A DNA stretch of 64,000 nucleotides, taken from assembly GCA_034387635.1 (NCBI GenBank), contig JAOANU010000004.1:186001-250000 (forward strand), written 5' to 3'. Below are positions 55,965 through 64,000 of the stretch, one piece after another; position 1 is the first letter of the stretch, and every line of letters starts with the position of its first letter. Position numbers and translations under genes: made by a program. The stretch comes from Rhodosporidiobolus odoratus (lineage: Eukaryota > Basidiomycota > Microbotryomycetes > Sporidiobolales > Sporidiobolaceae). Below the pieces are notes generated by a model. It was given only the letters and a program-made list of their open reading frames with translations. It did not search any database and was not told the DNA's origin.

Positions 55965-58900
55965 ATGGCGCCGACAAAGCGAAAAGGTCCTGGAGACATG
56001 GCTGGAGTCGCTAGCATCAGTCCACAGGGTATAACAGGACTTGACGATGAAATGGAAGTCCAATTGCTCGGTGCCGGCCAAGAGGTGCGTCTTCTTTTCC
56101 TCTCCTCCCTTTTCTCCCATTCCTCGGATGCTGACCAAGCCACCCTTGCCTCCATTCTTCTGCGCGTACAGGTCGGTCGATCATGCTGCGTCATCAAGTA
56201 CAAAGGCCGCACCATCGTTTGCGATGCCGGAGTTCATCCTGCATTCTCTGGCATGGCCGCCTTGCCTTTCCTCGACGAGCTCGACTGGTCCACCGTCGAC
56301 GCTATCCTCATTACTCACTTCCACTTAGATCATGCTGCGAGTCTGACATATGTCATGGAAAAGGCGAGCACACTCGTCCTTGGACCGCTGTACCGACTGA
56401 CTTTTCTACCTGACCTTGCTGACATGACTTCCACAGACCAACTTCAAGGAAGGCAACGGAGTCGTTTACATGTCACATCCAACCAAGGCGGTCTACCGGT
56501 ATCTTATGAGTGACTTTGTCCGTGTATCGTACATTCCCATCTCTATCCTTCGCTCCTATGAAGCGGTCCTAATCTTCAATCAATGTCCGCAGCACGGCCG
56601 GAAGCGACGACAATCTCTTCACCGAAGCCGAAATGATCGCTTCCTTCAATCAGATCCAATCCTTCGACTTTGAGCAAGAAATCCTCCTCCCTCCTTCAGA
56701 AGGCTCGTCCGCCTCGGTTCGATTCACCTCCTTCGCAGCGGGACATGTCCTTGGCGCATGCATGTTCTTGATCGAGATCGCTGGTGCGAGGGTGTTGTAC
56801 ACGGGGGACTACTCGACTGAGGAAGATCGGCATCTCGTACCGGCCAAGGTGCCGAACTGGGAGAGGAAACCAGATGTCATGATTTGCGAGTCGACTTACG
56901 GGTGCGCCTCCCTCTTCCATGCATACACCTCCAGGGGCATTTACTCATGCTTCTACATCGTAGTGTGCAATCGCACGAACCTCGGCTGGAGAAAGAAGCG
57001 CAGTTCACGAGTGCGTCCTGAGTCTTACCACCGTCTCTTCCTCTTCCTCTAACACCTCGTGTCACAGCTCTCGTCCAGAACATCGTCAAACGCGGTGGCC
57101 GCGTCCTGCTTCCCGTCTTCGCACTCGGTCGCGCTCAGGAAATTTTGCTCATCCTCGACGAGTATTGGGCGGAACATCCCGAGCTGCAGCACATTCCGAT
57201 CTACTATATCTCCAATCTCGCTATCAAGTGTATGGATGTCTACCGACAGTGCGTATTCAATGCCGTTCTAATGCTACCCTCCCCTTGAAAATCTGAGCAG
57301 GCAAGGCATGATAGCATGATGCGCACTAACGCCCACTCGTATCTATGTGAAGGTACATTCACACCATGTCTCCCAACGTGCGCTCGAAATTCGCCCGCGG
57401 CATCAACCCCTTTGACTTCAAGCGCAAAGACTCTTTCATCCGTCCTCTCGATCGCGGTATCTCCAAGCTAAACGACAAGAACCCTTGCGTAGTGATGGCT
57501 TCGCCTGGCTTTTTGACCAGCGGTGTTAGTCGGGAGCTGCTGGAGCGATGGGCGCCGGATCCTAGGAATGGGCTGATCATTACTGGTTATTCGGTTGAAG
57601 GAGTCATGGCTAGGGTGCGTCGATCTTCCTCTCTTTCCCCTTTCTCGTAAGTGTGGCTCTTGACCTATTTTGCTGCAGACAATCATGAACGAACCTACGG
57701 AGATTCCTGCCCTGAACGGTGGCGCCAAGATCGCGAGGCGGTTGCACGTACTTTTTCCCCGTCGCCTCGATTCTCGTCTAATCCGCTGCTTTCTGCAGAT
57801 CTGTCGACTACATCTCATTCTCCGCACATGTTGACTACACCCAAAACTCGAAGTTCATCGACGAGGTGCGTTGTGTTCGTCTTCCAGGACTTTTGTCCTC
57901 TTCTCACCTCAGTCCTATCAACTGCAGGTGATGCCCTCGCACCTTATCCTTGTTCATGGCGAGGTCAACAACATGTCGCGCCTGCGGTCCGCCTTGAAGA
58001 CGAAGTTCGCAGAGAGGAAGAACGACGTGCAGATTTACACGCCGAGGAACGTCGAGACCGTCAAGCTCAAATTCCGAGGAGAGAGGATGGCTAAGGTACG
58101 GCATACATGCCTCCTTCTTCGGTGCCGACAGTCTGGTCAGGAAAGTAGAGCTCATTCAAGTGTTGTACAATCCCAGGCCCTCGGCTCTCTCGCCCTCACC
58201 AACCCTGTCGCCTCTACCCCTCTTTCCGGCCTTCTCGTCTCGAAAGACTTCTCCTACACCCTCCTGTCCCCCGCTGACCTGCGCGAGTTTACCGGTCTCT
58301 CCACCTCTATCATCCTTCAACGACAACGCCTCGCTCTTTCCGTGTCGTGGGACCTAGTCCGTTGGCATCTCCAGGGGATGTACGGCAAGATCGTGGAAGG
58401 AAAGGATGGGGAAGGCGTGCCAACTATGAGGGTCATGGAGACGGTTGATGTCAAGATGAGGGACAAGCACGAGTTGGCGATTGAGTGGGTTGGGGGAGTT
58501 ACGAATGATATGATTGCCGATTCGGTACTGGCTGTGGTGCTTGGCATTGAAGGGAGTCCAGCGAGTGTCAAGAGTGCGTCTCTGGTCTTTATCCGATCCC
58601 GTCTATGCCCTCAACGTTTGCCTGCGCAGAGACCACCTCTGACCACCCACATGACCACCACCATCACCACCGACCGCACCCTTACGCTGAGCCTCCCTCA
58701 CCTCCCCCCTCTTCCGCCGCACCCCTGATCAAACCCGAACTCTCCGACGAACCTTCCTCCTCTTCAGCCACCGAAACCGACGCCCTCCCCTCACGTCTCG
58801 ACCGCCTCATCGCCTTCCTTAACTCTTATTTCGGACAAGTCGAGCTGTTACGACCAGAACATGCCGCGACTCCTACTGCCTCCTCCTCTAGGTCCGAAAA

Positions 58901-59455
58901 ACCCACAAGCGAGAGCGCAGCAGAACCCGAGTCTATCTCTGCGCCGGAGATGCAAGTGGACGTCGCCCCGACTGAGCCGGCCGAGAAAGTCGAAGATAAG
59001 GCTGCTGAAGCGGTACAGGAAGCGGAAGAGAAGAAAGTTGAGCAGCTCAAGGAAGAGGAGGATCAGCCAAAGGCGCCGGTAATCCGGGTCAAGTTGGATG
59101 AGCATTGGGCGGATGTCAGGGTGGAGGATTTGGTACGCTGTTCCTTCTCTCCTGTTGTTCCCTTCCCGTTCCTCTCTTCCTCGGGCATAACGCAACGAAT
59201 ATGGCTGTAAGTCAAAGCTGAGCATTCGGGCTCTGGTACTCGCAGACCGTCACTTCCGACTACACCCCCCTTCAACGCCGCGTCGAATCAGTAGTCCACC
59301 TCGCCCTGGCTATCGTTACCCCTCTGTCAGCTCTCACGGATCCACGAGGGGCCAAGATGGATCTGCTGGGGGATTTGGAGAATCATCGGGATAAGAAGCG
59401 GGCGGGTGGGAAGGAGGGGTTGGAGAAGGTTGTGGAGGAGGTAGCGGAGGCATAG
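55965..59455 (+). CDS. YSH1: Pre-mRNA 3'-end endonuclease YSH1/CPSF73
   Basis: Metallo-beta-lactamase/beta-CASP nuclease that cleaves pre-mRNA before polyadenylation, in the CPSF complex. Thirteen exons (55965-56084, 56172-56363, 56437-56528, 56593-56901, 56964-57010, 57068-57248, 57353-57614, 57679-57740, 57799-57865, 57928-58095, 58177-58573, 58630-59132, 59246-59455) give 869 aa. The zinc motif [12 protein letters not shown] (His 89, His 91, Asp 93, His 94), [60 protein letters not shown] and [10 protein letters not shown] all match the family. Intron 2 seems to start GCGAGC; using the next GT would insert ASTL into a conserved stretch. A His/Pro-rich and acidic insert interrupts the C-terminal domain. 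Confidence 0.94.
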
Positions 59456-59659
59456 TGGGTTTTGCAGGCATTCTCTTCGCATGTGTTTGCCAAACGAGAG
59501 ACAGGCCTCGGAACACAACGCAAATCAGGCTGCAAGTTTGCGATACTACGAGGGCACAGATGCGGAAGAATGAAAGGAAAGGTACCGATAAAACCCCACC
59601 ACCGAGAATGAACCCAAATAAGATAAGGAGAAAAGTCAGGCAAAGCAAGCCCACCTACA

Positions 59660-61554
59660 CTAAGCGATCCTCGTCCTTCCCAACCTGCTCGCAATGCCCT
59701 CTTCCCCCTTTTCTCCGCCTGTCACCTCCTGCTCCTCCTCCTCATCACCATCACTATTCCCCTCCCCCTCCTCATCCTCCTCATCCTCCGCAGCCGCCTC
59801 ATGATCGCTCTCCTCCATATCGTCCTCTTCCCCATCTCCAAGCGCGACGAGGCGGGAATTGATAAACAGTGCTCGCTCGATGCGTTGTTGACGGAGTTCT
59901 ACGACTTCGGGAGTGGTGTTGTCGAGGAGTTCTAGGTCGAGGTAGGTGGCTTCGAGCTATGAAGTGAAGTGAGGGGCGCAGGCGCAGTTATGCGGATCGA
60001 GGCGGGAGTAACGGGAGTAGCGGTACATCGCAGGGAGGGGTAACATGCACGGCTTGAATCAGTTCCAGTCTTGCGAAAGAGAAAGGTGCGGGAGGAGCTG
60101 ACGTACCCGTCTGAGCAGTCGCAACTCTGTTCTTTGTCGTCGAGAAGAGGCCGGAGCGCGAAGGATTGAGGCGTAAGCATTTTCGAACAGGGCCGCGGCT
60201 GCAGCAGGGCAAAAAAGGTTGTGTAAGCTTCCTATCGACGGTTTCGACTCGAGGAATAGTTCTCCTCGAAGACACCGACATAGCAAGCGAAAGAAGCTCA
60301 CCTCGAATGAGAACCTGCCTCGTTTCTCGTACAAGGTCATTCTCCGGCACTTCTGCCTTCTTGCCCGCCGACGGTTCTTCCTCCTCTTCTTCAGATACGA
60401 GCTCCCCGTCCCGCATCCGCCTCTCCGCCTGAAACCCTTCCTTTCTTCCGAGATATACCGCACCAACCGCATCGAGCATAACCCGTCCAAGCCAAAGCAA
60501 CACATTCCCCTGCGTCCTCTCATACGGTCCAATCTTCCGACTAAGTTTCTCCAACACCCCCTTGACTTCATTCCTCTCTTGTTTGCTAATCTTGGGGTTT
60601 TGCAGAGCTTGAGCGTGGGTGGCTGCGGAGTCAACGAGCTGGTTGGCGGAGAGGGAGGCGGTGACGAAACGGACGTCGGCGACGTGGGTGGCCCAGGAGA
60701 GGCGGCGGGACCAGAGAGAGGGCAAGGAGGAGAAGGGGAAGAGGGAGGCCATGTCCCGGATTAGGCGGGCGTTACCAAGGACGGTGGGGGCTTCAGAGGA
60801 GGAGACATCTTCGGCAGATGAGAGAGGGTCAACGGGCGTGAATAGGGCTGCACGCAAGAGTGATGAGCGAGACAGACCACACGGAAGAAGCGAAGCGTCC
60901 AGAAGTACCTTGTACGTTCCTGCGGCAGGCCAAGTCCAGCAGCTCTGCCAGCTTCTCCTCGTCGGCGGCCAAATCACCATCCTCGGCTAGCAGTCGAGAA
61001 TACGCCAGTGTAGTCTGCGCCCGTGCATACTCTGCCAGCATCTCTCCAGCCCATGCCGGTACTTCCGCAAGGTCGACCGCTCCCGCCTGGCGTGTCGAGC
61101 ACTGCGGCCGCGTTACCGACGGCACCGAATCAAGCTGAGGTGGTTCCGGTAGTCGAAGAAGCGCGGCAGCCTTGCTGTACCGGTCCAACGCTTCCTCCAG
61201 CCTGTCCGAGAGTTTTCCGCTCTGCTCCACCTCGCCTAACCGGCTCAACGCCCAGGCGTGGCAAAACTCGCCCCTCGCCTCGTGCTCTGCATTGACCTTG
61301 GCTCCTGCCTGTGTTCGCCAAGTCCCTGCAGCGTCGAGGACCGCCTCGAGTGTTTTGCGGGCTTGTTGTCCCGCGGGACCTGCTTCTCCTCGTGCGAGCT
61401 CGTGTGCGAGGGTGGGCGAGGCGAGAGCCGAGTTGGCCTGTGTTCGCAGATGTAGGAGCTGCTTGAGGGACGAGGGGAGCGAGGTGGACGAGGCGGGAGG
61501 AAGAGAAGAGGAGGAGGAAGAGGAGGAGATGGCGATGGGGTGGATTGAGGCCAT
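59660..61554 (-). CDS. Helical repeat-like protein, possibly Ett1/Nro1-related
   Basis: Exons 61554-60909, 60847-60302, 60198-60107 and 59956-59660 give 526 aa. The N-terminus has a Ser run, followed by Ala/Leu/Glu-rich helices that resemble TPR-like repeats (LKQLLHLRTQANSAL, GEFCHAWALSRLGEVEQ, LEEALDRYSKAAALL, LAEYARAQTTLAYSRLLA). The middle part has QERNEVKGVLEKLSRKIGPYE and WLGRVMLDAVGAVYLG. The C-terminus is strongly acidic (long Glu/Asp runs) and ends with a basic RLGRTRIA. The helical layout and length recall Ett1/Nro1, a nuclear factor affecting translation termination and Ofd1, but no diagnostic motif was identified, so this is only a suggestion. It ends 204 bp from the converging YSH1 gene. 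Confidence 0.6.
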
Positions 61555-62167
61555 AGACGCACGGTCGGAGGGGACTGCTGAGGGTGCTCGAAGCTATCTA
61601 TTCGACTTGAAGCACTACCAAGCAATAGAGGAACGGTGAATTGACTTTTTCTCTTGCGGGCGGAGGGAGCTCCGCTTGACTGCCGATCTTTGATTCCAAC
61701 CTCCGCTGCTTCTTGTGCTCCACCGGCTGGATCAGGTTCCATTCTGCTGCAGACTAGTCGATCTTACAAGATCAGCAGCACTTGCCGCCTACCTCCCGGA
61801 GCCGTTGCCGTCTCATTCCGACCTCCCGGTTCAGCTTCGGACACGACACAAGTCAACGACAGTGGCTTTCGACTAGCTAGGGCGCTAAGGACTATATCAG
61901 TGAGTATGGCTTGAGGTTGCGATATAAGGTGCGGGTGTCGGGGAACGGAGCGCGAGTCGTTGTTGACATCCCGGAGCAGGAGGACAGTGGGGCGACAACG
62001 GCTTTGTAGGCTAAAAGGGCTACCGCATAGTTTTAGTACAGTCTTGAGTACAGTCTTGTCCGGGTTTCACGGTCTGTCCGCTTCGTACGCCAACCTTGAG
62101 TAAGCGTTTTCCTCGTCTCCTTCTGCTTTCTTTCCTGCTTCTACCCCTGGCTATTCCTCTTCAAGCA
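61555..62167. promoter_or_regulatory. Divergent intergenic region before MSH4
   Basis: 613 bp between the helical protein (-) and MSH4 (+). No supported gene. A meiotic control site would be expected here, but none was recognised by eye. Confidence 0.35.
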
Positions 62168-64000
62168 ATGCCCTCTCGTCCACCGACTCGCTCGTTCGCT
62201 TCAGCAGCACACTCGCGTCCTACTACAGCCCGTACTACCACCGCAAACTCGACGACGGGCGACGACGGCGACTGGCTGATTGCCATTCTCCCCTCTCGCG
62301 GTACTGCAAGAGATGTGGGTGTAGTCGCACTCGATAAGGAGCTAGGGCATATCATAGTCACTCAGGTATTCTTCCATAACACCTCCTAGCGGCAGAGGCT
62401 GACGAATCAAGCGAGCAGTACACCGACTCGAGTACTTTCGTCAAAACACTCCATCTCTGCAAGACCAAACCTCCTTCTATCCTCCTGGTCCCGCAAACCG
62501 CACTGGAAAGCGCCAGAAACGCTAGGCGTGGTCTTTCGACTCCAGCAGAAGACGAGGAGGAAGCGGGCGCTTCGGGAGGCAGCAGCGAGGCCAGCTTGTT
62601 GGTCAGGAGTTTGAGGGAGACCTTTCCCGAGGTGCCGCTCGTCGGTGTAATCAGGAAGTACTGGAACGAACAGGTACGCTTCCAGTCGCTCCCTAGGAAG
62701 CAGGACTGACGGGTTCTCGTGATCTTGAGCAGGCTGGTCAGGAAACCTTCTCAGGCCGCTTTCGGCTTCCCTCGCTCACATTCCATCCTGGCTGCTAGGC
62801 TTCGAGTTCCTTACTCAACTCATAGTCCATGACGCCGACCGTACTGGCGTCTTAACGGCTTGCAAAGCTAGGTACTACGCCCTCTCCGCCGCTTGCGCCC
62901 TCTTCAAATACCTCGATAGTCAGCATGCAATGGTCTTTCCGCCAAAGAGCCTCAAGATACGCTACGCACCACTCGAGGGGACGTGTCTGATCGATGCCGA
63001 GTCTGCGAAGAACCTCGAGCTCGTCGCCAATGTAAGCTTTCCGTCTCTTCAGATCGTCAAACGCACTGATCCTGCTGGCTATTCCTCGCTCCAGCTGCTG
63101 AACAAGAATTCGAAGCAACACCTCTTAGGCATGTTGAACAAGTGCTATACGCCGATGGGCGTGAGGCTGGTCAGTCGATTTCTTTCGATTGCGAAGGTCA
63201 AAACGCCGGCCTGATTCCCCTTCGTCTTTGCAGCTTCGCTCAAACATCTTGGGTCCCTTGACTGACCCTACGGTCATTGAGACTCGCCTCGATACGGTAC
63301 GTCCACTCTCGCTCTGGCTCATCTTGTCCTGCCTTTTTTCACGACCTGGTCCCGACGGAACAGGTTGAGGAACTCGTCAATTCCGAGGAACGCCTTCGTG
63401 CAGTTCGCAAAGCGCTTGAGCCGTACGGCACTCCCTTCTGATGTCAAGAGTGGGCGAAGTACTGATGCTTCTCGCCCGCAGCCTCAAATCCCTCGATCTC
63501 GATAAAGTGGTCTCTCGCCTTCTCTCCTCGACATCCTCAACAAAAGGCTTCGCGACCTCCACCGGTGCTCGTGGCACCTCTAGCTCCTCTCTATTCCCAA
63601 GCGCTAGCACGTCCACCGACCCCTCCACGCGCATTTCGCAAAAAGTCGCTTACCTCCTCAGCCTCCGTACCTTCCTGTCCGCCCTTCCATCTCTCCGCTC
63701 CAGCGTCGAGCACGCCGATTCAACCCTATTACAGCAGATTCAACGTATCTTCGAGGATGACAGGCTCGAGGATGTCAACGAGGTCATGAAGCGGAATGTG
63801 AATAAGGATATCTGGGGCGCGGACGCTCAACAAGGAGGCCGAGGGCCGGGGAAGAAAGGGAAAGGTGCGGCGGGGTCTGGTGGGATAGCGACGAGGCATG
63901 CGAGGTTGTTCGCTATCAAGGCGGAGAGGAAGCGCTTGTACGTCTTGCGGTCTTTTTTTGTTTTCTGCCGCTTCCACCGGTTGACCTCCTTGATTCCTCT
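62168..64000 (+). CDS. MSH4: Meiotic MutS homologue MSH4 (3' end outside window)
   Basis: MutS-family protein that works with MSH5 to stabilise crossover intermediates in meiosis. First exons: 62168-62365, 62419-62673, 62733-62736 (4 nt), 62799-63031 and 63095-63169, with more to the right. Family strings: GVVALDKELGHIIVTQ, the KYWNEQAGFEFLTQL region (compare the vertebrate form N-E-T-K-G-L-E-Y), CKARYYALSAACALFKYL, FPPKSLKIRY, ESAKNLELVAN, HLLGMLNKCYTPMGVRLLR and SNILGPLTDPTV. A Gly/Lys-rich insert lies near 63820-63890. The ATPase domain lies beyond the window, so completeness cannot be judged. The ATG at 62168 is followed by a Ser/Thr/Arg-rich stretch. Confidence 0.88.

Noticed and set aside
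1..64000. CRISPR arrays, bacterial operons, insertion sequences, transposons
   Set aside because: No regularly spaced repeats, terminal inverted repeats or transposase/reverse-transcriptase motifs were seen; the DNA is clearly eukaryotic.

Overview
This window is eukaryotic nuclear DNA, most likely from a basidiomycete yeast of the Pucciniomycotina (red-yeast type, Rhodotorula/Sporobolomyces-like). That placement is an inference from high GC, tightly packed genes, many 50-90 nt introns with GTGCGT/GTACGT-type donors, CT-rich leaders and the gene content. Almost every gene is split, so the models below were built by joining frames across splice sites and checking that phases agree and that family motifs are restored.

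Layout. 1-2.2 kb: 3' part of a zinc-cluster-type transcription factor (+). 2.4-4.2 kb: class I histone deacetylase (-), sharing a 145 bp promoter with the mitochondrial ABC transporter ATM1 (4.3-7.6 kb, +). 7.7-11.9 kb: RNA-dependent RNA polymerase of the RNAi type (-). 12.1-15.3 kb: RBM5/RBM10-like splicing factor (-). 15.9-17.2 kb: Ser/Pro-rich membrane protein (+). 17.6-21.9 kb: secreted subtilase (-). 22.4-23.5 kb: 20S proteasome subunit PRE1/PSMB2 (-). 24.0-28.0 kb: very long OMA1-like mitochondrial metallopeptidase (+). 28.9-29.8 kb: MYND-finger protein (+). 30.5-32.5 kb: PKA regulatory subunit (-). 33.7-34.3 kb: ribosomal protein eS25 (+). 35.7-37.0 kb: NAA50-like acetyltransferase (+). 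37.7-37.8 kb: broken fragment of the eS25 gene (-). 38.3-38.9 kb: probable GPI-anchored wall protein (-). 40.0-41.4 kb: Rho GDP-dissociation inhibitor (+). 41.9-47.0 kb: four DUF1772-like membrane-protein paralogues, two on each strand. 48.0-49.9 kb: Pho85-type cyclin (-). 51.1-55.8 kb: RAD5/HLTF-type SNF2 ATPase (-). 56.0-59.5 kb: pre-mRNA endonuclease YSH1/CPSF73 (+). 59.7-61.6 kb: helical, possibly Ett1/Nro1-like protein (-). 62.2 kb to the right edge: 5' part of the meiotic MutS homologue MSH4 (+).

Most genes are ordinary housekeeping genes with no operon-like logic. The unusual content is the DUF1772-like cluster, in which every member can be modelled with an intron directly after the start codon and with the same intron phases, and a set of extreme splicing events: exons of 3, 4, 5, 13 and 14 nt, and five probable GC-AG introns. 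An intact RdRP indicates that an RNA-silencing pathway is probably present.
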